A DNA stretch of 64,000 nt from Epiperipatus broadwayi (lineage: Eukaryota > Onychophora > Udeonychophora > Euonychophora > Peripatidae). Below, one piece after another: positions 23,652 to 33,949 of this stretch (positions are counted from its first letter, which is position 1; every line of letters begins with the position of its first letter). The stretch spans positions 6,242,926 to 6,306,925 of the forward strand of contig JAQFVV010000031.1 in the NCBI GenBank assembly GCA_028023455.1, given 5' to 3'. A program made the translations under genes and the position numbers. Below the pieces are notes generated by a model that made no database searches, had not been told where the DNA came from, and saw nothing but the letters and a program-made list of their open reading frames with translations.

Positions 23652-25776
23652 ACTTGAAATGAATTACAGGGGATGTAAGGGTTCATAAAAGTTTCGATAA
23701 TTGTTACAATTATTAAAAAAATAAAAAAAACATAATTCTCATAACGATAACAGTATTTATACATTTTCTATCTCATTTCTGTTTTCATTGTTTACATATT
23801 TAAACAAAATAATAAAAACTAAAATTAGTTATTGACATTTATAAATAGTAATTAATTTTAGAGTAAAAGTTTTTACTTATACTTTTTTTATTTTGTATAA
23901 ATTATTCATATGATTTGTCTGATCTTTTCTATAACAGAAAAAATCGATGAACTAAAATTCATTGGTTTATATAAGAGCTTCCTGGCCATGACAACTACCA
24001 GATTGAAGAGTAGTAGAATAAATTTTAAAAGATTAAAATAGCCATAGGGGATCTATAATGTTGGAAAAGGGATAGCTAGCTATTTTTAGCTAGACAGTTA
24101 CGCAAGAATTTAGAAATATCCAAGCTCTCATCATCTAAAAATTGAAAATGGGGAACCCTGCTTATTTAATGTTCTTTATGAAGGGATGTCAATGAACTCT
24201 TTGCTAAGTGATACTTAAAGACTATGCAGGAGTTCCTAAAATAACTGAATTTTGTAATAAAATATTGTGGATTTGTTTTTAGGTGTTACAATGCACTGAT
24301 CTAAATATATTTTACAATTTTTGAAGCAGTCCTGACATTTTTGCTAAGTGATGTCTTGTAATATTTCTGTCATTTTTTCACTTTTTCCAGGTCCATGAAA
24401 CATTTTACATTGAGGCAGTTTTTCATTTGGGTAATAAAAAAAAGTGTCACTGTGAGATATTGGATGAATATAATGGATGGATAAGCTAGGGTGTGATGTT
24501 TTTGGTTAAAAATTATTTCATAGTAAAGACTTTGTGTGCTCACACATTATCACTAAGGGCACAACCACTTTCAACTTTGCCACAAATATTATTCACCACA
24601 TCATGTGATCATTTTAGAACTTGTAGGTAAAACATCTGACCTTATGAATATCTGAGTGGGTAATGGTATTTGCATAAAAAGAATCTGCATCATCTTGGTA
24701 TGGAACATCACTAATAGGTTTGACTTATCCATTAAACTACTTGTAAATTTATGGTTTTTTTTTAATTTGAATCTATTAAAAGCATAACTAAATGTTTACA
24801 TTTGTGTTAAAGATTATGCTATTTTTATGTATTCAGAAATCAATCTACAAAAATATTTAATGGTTTAACTACTCCACATAATGACTGGTTTAGTTACTGA
24901 TAATTGAAATACTTGAATGCATTCAATAAAGAAAAAAACAATCTTCAACAAATTTTAGTTTAAAGGGTTATAATTATGAAAATGTAAACTTATCCACATA
25001 CTTCGTTAATGATTTTTAAGTAAAAAAGGGGTTATTACTAGTCGCCATACAATCAAGATTCGTTGTAATGCTAATGCTTTAAATAATGTTAAAAGAAAGA
25101 GTTTTTCATTATTATGATTTACCTACTCAAAGTAAATTAGTTCTATATAAATCTATTAATTTAATAAAACTTATTGTTGCATAGAAGTGGTGTTACATTA
25201 TTTGCTGATGTATCACAAAGGTTTACAAAAATTTAATTTAACAATTTGCAGTAATATTCAGAAAAATTAAGTGATATGATTCTCATTAAAACATTACATA
25301 CAGTAAAATTCCACAACCACAAACCTTCACATAATCAACAAGAGATTTAGGAGTTTTCTCTCAGGTAGCTGGCCCATAGCCAATTACCTAAAAATGCAAA
25401 ATTAATTTTTAAATGAATATGTATTTATCCTTAGCTAGGGAAATACATAAATGAAAAATGTTCAGACTCTAACCCACAATCAGTAGTTATTTATATGGTA
25501 TCATTGAACTTTTGCCCTGTAGCAGGGTAGTTATTACAAAAGACATTTTCTGTTTACTCACTACTCACTTAAAATAGCTTACTATAAAAGGCAATGTATA
25601 GAAATAGGAAAAATTCTATAAATTATAAACCAAACATTGCAGAAAAAATTAATTAATTCAAAAATAATAAAAATTCTTGTTAAAAAAATCATAGTGTATT
25701 ACTTGTTCATGTAGCAGAAATGTTTGGAAAAATTTAATTTAACAATTATAAAACTCTACATATTGGAAACATTAAA
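23652..25776. other. AT-rich spacer
   Basis: No gene, RNA gene or repeat family recognised over about 2.1 kb. Confidence 0.5.
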
Positions 25777-26006
25777 AAATATGATTTTCACATGATCACC
25801 ACCATCTCTATACTAGCTCATAATTGCTGTAAACAAAGGCAAAACTCTCCATACAGTAGTGCCACCCTATGCCAAACAGAGTGATCAATGGAGAAACTAG
25901 ATATGGATTTTATGTACAAGCCTTCTGGCATCCATTGATTACTCTGTTTGGCACAGGGTGGCACTACTGTATGGAGAGTTTTGCCTTTGTTTAAATATGA
26001 TTTTCA
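25777..26006. mobile_element. Hairpin retroposon family H, copy 4: near-perfect short hairpin with 14-bp target duplication
   Basis: AAATATGATTTTCA at 25777-25790 and 25993-26006 flanks the body (25791-25992). The arms are almost perfect complements: AGGCAAAACTCTCCATACAG with CTGTATGGAGAGTTTTGCCT, and GTGCCACCCTATGCCAAACA with TGTTTGGCACAGGGTGGCAC. The head CATGATCACCACCATCTC lies outside the hairpin at the left end. The arms pair with each other better than with other family members: both carry the private variant GCC(A)CCCTATGCC / GGCACAGGGTGGC. That suggests the hairpin was copied or corrected as a unit. Confidence 0.92.
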
Positions 26007-26409
26007 TTAAAATACTACATGATCAAACTTTTCTTATTGTTATACAAGCTAGTAAAACAGAAACAACTTCTTTCACACAATTTTGTCAGTAGTGCAAGCT
26101 ATAATAATCATTAAATGCTAAAGGGTTGTGCTTTTTAATTCTAACTAGTGCCTATTTATCTAAATCTCCACACTAGTTCAAATTGATAAGGAAAATAATA
26201 TCCACATAATTGACCAATACAAAGAGCACTTGACATTGAAAAATAGAAATTGTAGAAATGTACTACATCTGAAAACTACCAAATCATGCAGGTTATAATA
26301 TTCAATGACAAGTCTTAATATCATCTTTCTATAAGATTAAAAGAAGAAAAGAAATACAGTATTGCCAAAACTATCTTAATATGAACAAAGCACTGGTTAC
26401 ATACTTTGT
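26007..26409. other. AT-rich spacer
   Basis: Nothing recognised. Confidence 0.5.
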
Positions 26410-27022
26410 GTAGAAGATGATGGTTTGAACCAACTGATGAGTGTTCGTTTAGCACAATATATATGTAATATACAAATTAATATATATATATCAAAATGCA
26501 GTAAAATTTAAATAAATTATACTATTTTTAGAAGTACTTTTGACTAAACATTTTGTAGTCTTTATCAACTATATAACATTGAATAATCAAAATGAGACAA
26601 TCTTCAACAATACCCATAGTTCAATGCAGATTTCCTAAAATTCTGTTATCTTAACATTTGATGACTGGCGATTCATTAACATTTGGGAAATCTGAATTGA
26701 ACTATGAGTATTGTTGAAGGTTATCTCGTTTTGATTATTCAATGTAATATAGTGATAAAGACTACAAAATGTTTAGTCGAAAGTACTTCTGAAAATAATA
26801 TAATTTATTTAAATTTTACTGTATTTTGATATGTATATATTGATTTGTATATTACATATATTGAGAAACGAATACAGATATCAAACATAATTTATTACAC
26901 ATATATATATATATTGAAGATAATTTATCTTTTTCACATGTGTATGGTCATGTGTATCGGTTGTATGAGATAGAGTAAATAGTTGAAGGGAGCTTGAAAG
27001 TCTGTATTCAAAACCCCTATAA
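26410..27022 (+). mobile_element. Repeat family F copy split by a palindromic element
   Basis: The left part (26425-26458) reads AACCAACTGATGAGTGTTCG then TTTAGCAC. The right part (26935-27022) reads CATGTGTATGGTCATGTGTA, ATGAGATAGAG and GTCTGTATTCAAAACCCCTA. Both match family F and are separated by the palindrome at 26459-26861, so that palindrome (or its microsatellite target) arrived later or expanded within the family F copy. Confidence 0.65.
26459..26861. repeat. 403-bp palindrome with arms of about 178 bp
   Basis: Left arm 26459-26636 and right arm about 26684-26861 are reverse complements with few differences. For example, GCAGTAAAATTTAAATAAAT pairs with ATTTATTTAAATTTTACTGT, and GACTAAACATTTTGTAGTCT with AGACTACAAAATGTTTAGTC. 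The loop is about 47 bases. No coding sequence. It could be a foldback or MITE-like transposon with long terminal inverted repeats. The ends are AT-rich and a target duplication cannot be read. Confidence 0.85.
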
Positions 27023-27101
27023 TTTCATTTAAACTCCAAGTATATAAATTATGTTGTTTTTCAAATATTATATTTTATTTTTTTAACTTATTAACTTAGA
27101 A

Positions 27102-27364
27102 AACGTTATATATAGAGTTCGCAAAAACAAACTCTTAACAAGCTTTAAGAATACCCTCAAACCCAGACCGCGGGTATTCTGTATTGAGGTGGTCAATGTT
27201 TTGATTATTCACTGACGACGCTAGATGCAGAAATCGCGGTCTAGGGTTGAAGGTATTCTTAAAGCTTGTTAAGAGTTTGTTTTTGCGAACTCTATATATA
27301 ACGTTTATAAATACGAGCTTTATTAAAATTAGGTCATATGACATCTGACTTTATTTTTTATCAA
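27102..27364. mobile_element. Palindromic element P, copy 1, with a shared 3' flank
   Basis: 27102-27305 starts AACGTTATATATAGAGTTCG and ends with its complement CGAACTCTATATATAACGTT. Arms include AAACTCTTAACAAGCTTTAA / TTAAAGCTTGTTAAGAGTTT and CAGACCGCGG / CGCGGTCTAG. The following 60 bases (AAATACGAGCTTTATTAAAA, then AGGTCATATGACATCTGACT) are also present after the related palindrome at 33.5 kb, so the mobile unit is larger than the palindrome. Confidence 0.8.
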
Positions 27365-28204
27365 TTTAACTTAAAAAAGTAATTGAAATCATTATAATTG
27401 AGATACATAATAAAAATGATAAGACTACAAAATTCTTTATATCTTATTTGAACTCGACTGTGAAATCATGATTAGAAATGTGTTTTTTCTTCATCACGAG
27501 GCTTCTAATGTGCAACGCGTGTGTTTATGAATATAATATGTTAAATGTATTTTTTTTTCATACAACCAATAAATAATTCTGATATTTTTTATATTTACTA
27601 TTATATTAATAATATCATTAATCAAATGTTCTTTATATTATATGACAGTCATTTTTTTAATAATTATTATTATTTAAAAAATATTCTAAAAGATTAAAAA
27701 TATCTGATCAAATATATATTTTACTGACTACTAATGAATTGTGATATATAAAGCTTTTTTTTAATAAAAAGATGTCTAGTTAAATAGAATATGGTAAAAA
27801 TTTAATCTTTTAAAATCATAATAAAAATAATTGCAGCAACTTTTTTATGAAAGTTGGTTAATAATATAAAAAATGAATAAAGGTAAATAAAATGTAAGTA
27901 ACAATCAGATGAAAACTAAATTAATAAAGTTATATATATATCTTTATAACTGAAACGAAAGCGACTGTACTTCCAATGACTTATGTAAAGTAAATAAACT
28001 ATTAAAAGACGGAAAGATGTTACATAATCTATAGGGAGGTACAAGTACTTCCGTTCTAGTTACATATAATCCATAATATAATTACTTATTATTATCTATA
28101 TAGTTATTTTCCTATTCTTGAGGAACTTCGTAGTATAATGATTAATATATTCGTAAGACAATAAGTCTAATTACTCAATGCTTCAATTGATTTATAAATA
28201 TAGA
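27365..28204. other. AT-rich spacer
   Basis: No feature recognised. Confidence 0.5.
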
Positions 28205-28341
28205 TGATAACAATCGTCCCTTAAGCTATCAATAGCCTCAACCTGTAGTCAAGGCAACTTCCATTAAATAAATAAATAAATGGGGGTTGCCCTTTACTAC
28301 AAATTGAGATTATTGATAGTTTAAGGGTTGATTGTTACTAT
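28205..28341. repeat. Imperfect palindrome with arms of about 60 bp
   Basis: GATAACAATCGTCCCTTAAG with CTATCAATAG on the left pairs with TATTGATAGTTTAAGGGTTG and ATTGTTA on the right. AAGGCAACTTCCA pairs with TGGGGGTTGCCCTT. The loop holds (AAAT)n. Confidence 0.75.
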
Positions 28342-28417
28342 ACTCGTATCAGCAATGAATATTTCACAGATTTCATATTCTAGACTTTATTTTCAATCTA
28401 TATCTTTATCATTAAAA

Positions 28418-28460
28418 TAATAATAATAATAATAACAACAATAACAACAACAACAACAAC

Positions 28461-28503
<43 letters not shown>

Positions 28504-28538
28504 GTAATAACAACAACAATAATAATAATAATAACAGC

Positions 28539-28623
<85 letters not shown>

Positions 28624-28625
28624 TA
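28418..28625. repeat. (AAT)n/(AAC)n microsatellite
   Basis: About 200 bp of AAT trinucleotides with AAC interruptions at both halves. The long poly-Leu frame on the minus strand is an artefact. Confidence 0.97.
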
Positions 28626-29546
28626 AAAAAAAACAATAACAAAAGTGAGTGATTAGCTACAAGATGACAATAAAAACCATTACATTAGGATAAAAATTTA
28701 AGTTAACAATGAGTTATAATCATTGAAAATAAAATAAAAAGAATGATCTTCCTACAAGCTTAAAATAAAAAATTATAACATTAAGTGAATGGACCATTCA
28801 TTCTTTGGCTTGGATATCAAATGACTTTTCTGCTTTCATTTAAAACATATACTGTTTTAGTGCAAAAATTCGCTATAACCCAAGAGCTAACTATTGTAAA
28901 ATTGAATAATCATTTAAAACTGGATGGTAATGTTATTGCCATATATTTAAAAAAAAACAAAAAACATTCAAATCTTTAAATAATTAGTAACCTAATTTAA
29001 TAAAAGTCAATGTATGTATAACTCATTTGGCATGAATGACTCACAAAGGAGTGTGATATGCCTATGGTCAATATAAAAGAATAAAACTAGAAAATTATGA
29101 TATATAGTTATTGGAATATGGTCATATAAAGCCATACAATCTAGTTAGCATAGGTTGTATATTCTGTGGCATAGTTGTTGATTTTAACTAATATATTAAT
29201 TAATATAAAAACTTTATTTTAAAAGAGTTTTTGGAAAATATGTAGTGTTCAGTGCTTATTATTTATTAAAAACACTTAGACAAATACTAATATTGAAATG
29301 ACACTATCAAACATTTACCCAAATTTTGGTCTGAGCATGAAGATATACATACCAGCAGCTAGTGTTCATTAATTATTCTAGATTGCAATAGATGGCACTG
29401 TTGTAAACATAATTACTAATCATGTTAGCATATGTTAAATATAAACATTAAAAAGCAATGAGTTATTTTATTGTTCTATACTATATTATTCAAAACCTAG
29501 AAAGGATTGTTTTTGATATTATGTAAGATTCCACTTTATTGTCAGA
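28626..29546. other. AT-rich spacer with a doubtful coding relic
   Basis: The plus-strand frame 28785-28979 has mixed composition (ILWLGYQMTFLLSF, KLDGNVIAIYLKK). It faintly recalls the region before the first Asp in ISXO2/Merlin-type transposases, but no catalytic residue is visible, so I do not call it. Confidence 0.35.
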
Positions 29547-30747
29547 ATTTATATAAGTGTTAAAGCTTTAAACATCACATGATCACTATCTCCCATGCTT
29601 GCTCATAACTGTTGTTAAAATAGGCAAAATCTCTCTATACAGTAGTGCCACTCAAAGCAAGACAGATACTATGCCAGAAGGTTTGTGCATAAAATCCCTA
29701 TCTAGTGTCTACTCATCCAATATCTCCAAACTAGTTTTTGGCTTGTGGTCTTCATCAGTGAGGAGTCTTGGATCTGAGAGCACTGCACCTAGATCTTAGG
29801 ATCAAATGCAACTTTCCAGCAGCCACATTTTATCTCTACATAACTACAAAACTATGATAACAAATTGGAAAACACACAAATATTTTCAATCTAAGCTCAA
29901 TAGCTTATAGTCATTTGAGTTTGAACTCAATTCAGCACCCATACATTTTGGTGTATTTGGTTCTCTTATAACCATAGTCACCACGTTCCTATTAGGCAGG
30001 ATTGGTATTAAACCATTAAACATCACATGATCACTATCTCCCATGCTTGTTCATAACTTTTGTTAAAATAGGCAAAACTCTCTCCATACCATAGTACCAA
30101 TCAAAGCAAGACAGAATAATCAGAACAAAACAACCAGAAAGTAGTTTAGGGATATTGGATGAGTAGGCACTAGATAGGGATTTTATGCACAAGCATTCTG
30201 TCATCCTAGTTTCTGGCTTGTTTTGCACTGATTAGTCTGTCTCACTTTGAGTGGCACTACTGTATGGAGAGAGCTTTGCCTATTTTAACAACAGTTATAA
30301 TCAAGCATGGGAGATAGTGATCATGTGATGTTTAAGGGTATAATACCAATCCTGTTTAATAGGAAGGTGGCAACTATGGTTATAAGAGAACCAAAGACAC
30401 CAAAATGTATGGGTGCTGAACTGAGTTCAACCCCATATGACTATATAAGCTATTGAGCTTAGATTGAAAAGATTTGTGTTTTCAATTTTATTCTCATAGG
30501 TTTGTAGTTATGTAGAGAAAAAAGATGGCTGCTGGAGGGTTGCATTAATCTAAGATCTAGGTGCAATGCTCTCGGATATAAGGCTCCTCACTGATGAAAG
30601 CCACAAGCCAGAAACTAGTTTGGGAATATTGGATGAGTAGGCACTAGATAGGGATTTTATGCACAAGCCTTCTGGCATTCACTGGTTACTCTGTCTTGCT
30701 TTGAGTGGCACTACTGTATGGAGAGAGTGTTTTTATTTATATAAGTG
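29547..30747. mobile_element. Hairpin retroposon family H, copy 5: 1.2-kb self-complementary element with 13-bp target duplication
   Basis: ATTTATATAAGTG at 29547-29559 and 30735-30747 bounds a body of 1175 bp. The left half (29590-30060) reads TCTCCCATGCTTGCTCATAA, CAGTAGTGCCACTCAAAGCA, TGTGCATAAAATCCCTATCT, TGAGAGCACTGCACCTAGAT, AAGCTCAATAGCTTATAGTC and AGGCAGGATTGGTATTAAAC. The right half (30290-30734) reads the complements in reverse order (GGCACTAGATAGGGATTTTA, AAATGTATGGGTGCTGAACT, GTGGCACTACTGTATGGAGA). The centre (30060-30300) holds a smaller hairpin of the same arms. No open frame of significance. This is the largest member seen and shows the interior in both orientations. Confidence 0.93.
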
Positions 30748-31379
30748 ATTTATATGGATTCAATATTTGAAGCAGTTTGATTATTAGATTACTATCTTGA
30801 AAACATAAATGATATTAGGTATTCTTGGATTAAAATTATAGATTTATTAGATATTTACAAAACTATTGATTGTTAGAAGAAACATCAGAATGTTATGTTA
30901 TGCACATTAAATAATTACTAAATATAATAGACTGATTGCAGATCATTAATGATTTTTTTTAATTTAAGGCTATTGTGTTTGTAATTTAAAAAAAATAGTG
31001 TATTTTCATGGTGTAGAAAGAAGCAAGTTCAAAGCTTTTTTTGCTTTGGAATTCATTGTCACAAAAATTAGTATCAGTTATTACAATACTATTACAAATC
31101 ATTATTCAATGGCCATTAAATTGACCATTCAAGTTCATAGAAAATAGCTCTATACTAATGAACTAATAAAGTAGCGATTAAAATTAATAATACTTGAATA
31201 GTAATAGAATATAGTATTAAAAAAATTAAATTTACATTAAAAAATCATTTTATATTATCTCACATGAAATACTCAACTAGATTATTAAAGTTTTATTTTA
31301 AAATCTCATTATTATTACTCGAGGTTTTTTTTTTACATTATTATTTAAAACAAAATTTAAAAAAAAGCATAAGACCTTC
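30748..31379. other. AT-rich spacer
   Basis: Nothing recognised. Confidence 0.5.
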
Positions 31380-31714
31380 ATTTATTGCAGAGGTCACCAA
31401 AGTGGTCTATATAGACTCCCAGGGGTCTATTTAACAAAAGTAGGGGTCGATCTGAGCCAGGGGATCGATTGGGGTTCGAAGGAAAACCAATTCTTAATAT
31501 GCAAATCACACATATTTTTCATAAAACAATTGTTACACAATGTAAAATTACTTTAATAAATGTTTAAAATCATAAAATAAATGTACAAACACAGTACCTA
31601 ATAGATAGTTTTATTTTAATTAACTGAAAATTACTTTTTTGGGGGTCGATGGAGACTTCGAAAAATTATATAGGGGTCTATGATCAAAAAAGTTTGGCGA
31701 CCCCTGATTTATTA
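31380..31714. mobile_element. Non-autonomous hAT-type element (MITE) with 8-bp target duplication
   Basis: Terminal inverted repeats CAGAGGTCACCAAAG (31388-) and GTTTGGCGACCCCTG (-31706) match the hAT-style CAGxGGTCxCCAAA. They are flanked by ATTTATTG (31380-31387) and ATTTATTA (31707-31714), 7 of 8 identical. The subterminal regions repeat GGGGTCTAT and GGGGTCGAT in both halves. The body is 319 bp with no transposase, so it must be mobilised in trans. 8-bp duplications and CA-G termini are diagnostic of hAT transposons. Confidence 0.9.
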
Positions 31715-31899
31715 GGATATTTTCTATTTACCCAGTAAACACGTTTTAAAGATATCAATTAAATCAAGATTCTATAATATTCTGTATTGGCCAAAAATGG
31801 CTTTCAATGGCTTTGTTTCAGGAAATTATATGTGCATCTACATTTTTATTATGCTATCTCGTTTTATTCTACAGTTAATACCCATAACTCTAAACCAAC

Positions 31900-32418
31900 T
31901 ATGAGTAAATAAGCAATTATTTTATTTAGCGCCGTGTTTACAATTATATTACATTCAAACATCAGCCTTTCAAGCTAATTGATCACGCTTTTTTGAGAGT
32001 GTTAAATAAATGAATACTTTCCTCTTCAATCCAAGATATAGTATTTATGCAGGAATAAAGGCTGATATTTGAATGTAATATAATTGTAAACACGGCGCTA
32101 AATAAAATAATTGCTTATTTACTCATAATTAAGTTTAGTAACAATGACGTTTAGTAAATTCTAAGTAATTTCTTCGACGTTATTCAGTCAAAAAACATCG
32201 TAAATAGTAATTTGAAGTGAGATTTCTACTCACGCTCTCCTCAGCAGCTTTTCAGATTTGCTCATATAAAAGAATTTGAGTCGTAGGTATAAGAGGATCC
32301 TTTTTATTCCTGCATAAATACTATATCTTGGATTGAAGAGGAAAGTATTCATTTATTTAATACTCTCAAAAGGCGCGTGCTCAATTAGCTTGAAAGGCTG
32401 ATATTTGAATGTAATCAA
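31900..32418. repeat. Compound inverted-repeat element with a GCGCCGTGTTTA arm
   Basis: 31900-31970 and 32058-32128 are near-perfect inverted arms (TATGAGTAAATAAGCAATTA with its complement; TTTAGCGCCGTGTTTACAAT with ATTGTAAACACGGCGCTAAA). The inner part 31952-32058 occurs once more in inverted orientation at about 32303-32418 (GCATAAATACTATATCTTGG, AAAGTATTCATTTATTTAAT, TAGCTTGAAAGGCTGATATT). So three related segments alternate in orientation. No coding sequence. Confidence 0.85.
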
Positions 32419-32795
32419 ACCAACTATATAAGTATGTGTTTATATCATATGATATTGAGACGTTTTAATAATGACCTTTAATTACTTTTCAGAGAATCAG
32501 ATTTTTATCTACTTTTACTTCAAGACTACTAGTTTTTTTATGGTTTTGTTTAATCTTTTAGTGATTTATTTTTAAATTTCTTATCGCAAATATAAATTCT
32601 GGAACAAAGTGAAAATCAGAAAATTATCATTTTAAACTGATTGGGGCTTCTAAGATAAACAATAACAATTATGGGCACATTTAATTGTAATCAAACAAAA
32701 ACAGACATAACAGGTAATTGTCTGAAGGTTTGTAATAATGGTATAGTATAAGATGTGATATGTTGGAATATTTCCATCATTTATAAGTGAATGTT

Positions 32796-33026
32796 GAATG
32801 TATTGAAAATTTTAAACTTTATTTAAACTTTCCAAATACAAACAACTTGTTAGTAATGACACACAAATAGACGAATGTATTGAAAATTTTAAACTTTATT
32901 TAAACTTTCCAAATACAAGCAACTTGTTAGTAATGACACACAAGTAGACGAATGTATTGAAATTTTTAAACTTTATTTAAACTTTCCAAATACAAACAAC
33001 TTGTTAGTAATAACACACAAATAGAC
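32796..33026. repeat. 77-bp tandem repeat, three copies
   Basis: Units start at 32796, 32873 and 32950, each beginning GAATGTATTGAAA and ending CACACAA(A/G)TAGAC, differing at only a few bases. Confidence 0.97.
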
Positions 33027-33470
33027 AATACAGGTTCGTAATTACTCAACATTTCGAGTTGTATTATTCTCCACTCTTTTTTCAGGTGTTGCTGGCCTAT
33101 ATGCATTTTTGAATATAGGTGATACGTTTACAAATTAAATATAAAACATTTTAAAATTACATAACAAGAAAGAAAAGGCATTAATCCACACCTAAAGAAG
33201 AATTAAAGAAAAATCTGTTGTTTTATTTTTTTTTTAAAAATGCTAGAACTTTTCGTTGTTGGCTTGGAGATTACATATTGATAATTTTAGATCGATGAAA
33301 ACGAATTTGAACCTATAAATGTTAAAAAACTGTATTTGCCTAAAATTCTTTTTGTGCTGACTATATTGTTGTGTTTGACTACGGCTGTCTTTTAGCGCTA
33401 TTTAAATTATTCCTGCTTTGATATTTAGTATAATAATAGAGAAATATGATTTTTATGTATATAAACAATC
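33027..33470. other. AT-rich spacer
   Basis: Contains CAACATTTCGAGTTGTATTA at 33048. I note this phrase only because similar junction text occurs in retroelement UTRs; no call is made. Confidence 0.4.
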
Positions 33471-33729
33471 AAATGTTATATATAGAATACATAAAAAACA
33501 AACTCTTAACAAGCTTCAAAAATACCCTCAACCCCAGACCGCGGTTTCTGCATCTAGCTTCGTCAATGAGGTGTCACTGACAACGCTAGATACAGAAACC
33601 GCGGTCTGGGTTGAGGATATTCTTAAAGCTTGTTAAGAGTTTGTTTTTTACGTACTTTATATATAACATTTGTAAATACGAGCTTTATTAAAATTAGGTC
33701 ATATGGCATCTGACTTGATTTTTTATCAA
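33471..33729. mobile_element. Palindromic element P, copy 2, with the same 3' flank as copy 1
   Basis: Starts AAATGTTATATATAGAATAC and ends TTTATATATAACATT. Inner arms AACAAACTCTTAACAAGCTT / AAGCTTGTTAAGAGTTTGTT and CCCAGACCGCGGTTTCTGCA / AGAAACCGCGGTCTGGG. After the palindrome (from 33671) the text GTAAATACGAGCTTTATTAA and AGGTCATATGGCATCTGACT repeats that after 27305, while the left flanks differ. Confidence 0.8.
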
Positions 33730-33847
33730 AATAAACATTCAAAAATAAATCAACTTTAATGGCTTTATTATTTAGGAGAATTGAAGTACTAGAAATATCA
33801 GAACTGAAATCCATTTGAGTATCTTGTACAACTGACTCTCTACTATA

Positions 33848-33949
33848 GTCTTGCATTGGTGGGCGAGAGGTCAGCGCGACTGCCTTACAAGCAGTTGCCT
33901 GGTTTGCGGGTTCGCGTCCCGGCTGATGCTATGACACGTTAAAAAAAAT
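33848..33949 (+). mobile_element. tRNA-derived SINE copy 5, with an almost complete tRNA fold
   Basis: The 77-nt body folds as a tRNA. Acceptor GCATTGG (33853-33859) pairs with CTGATGC (33923-33929). Anticodon stem ACTGC (33879-33883) pairs with GCAGT (33891-33895) around loop CTTACAA (anticodon position TAC). The T loop is TTCGCGT (33911-33917) with four of five stem pairs. Instead of CCA the body runs into TATGACACGTT and A8. Other copies carry CTTGCAA in the loop, so the anticodon varies between copies. That fits a SINE, not a functional tRNA gene. Confidence 0.85.

Noticed and set aside
27135-27344. Small ORF shared with 33623-33856
   Set aside because: Similarity comes from the palindromic element P and its flank, not from coding constraint.
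28412-28642. 76-codon poly-leucine frame
   Set aside because: Translation of the AAT microsatellite.
28785-28979. Possible ISXO2/Merlin transposase remnant
   Set aside because: Only faint resemblance before the first catalytic Asp; no DDE residues and no terminal repeats found.
33848-33949. Functional tRNA gene
   Set aside because: A-tail, TATGACAC in place of CCA end, multiple dispersed copies with target duplications elsewhere.
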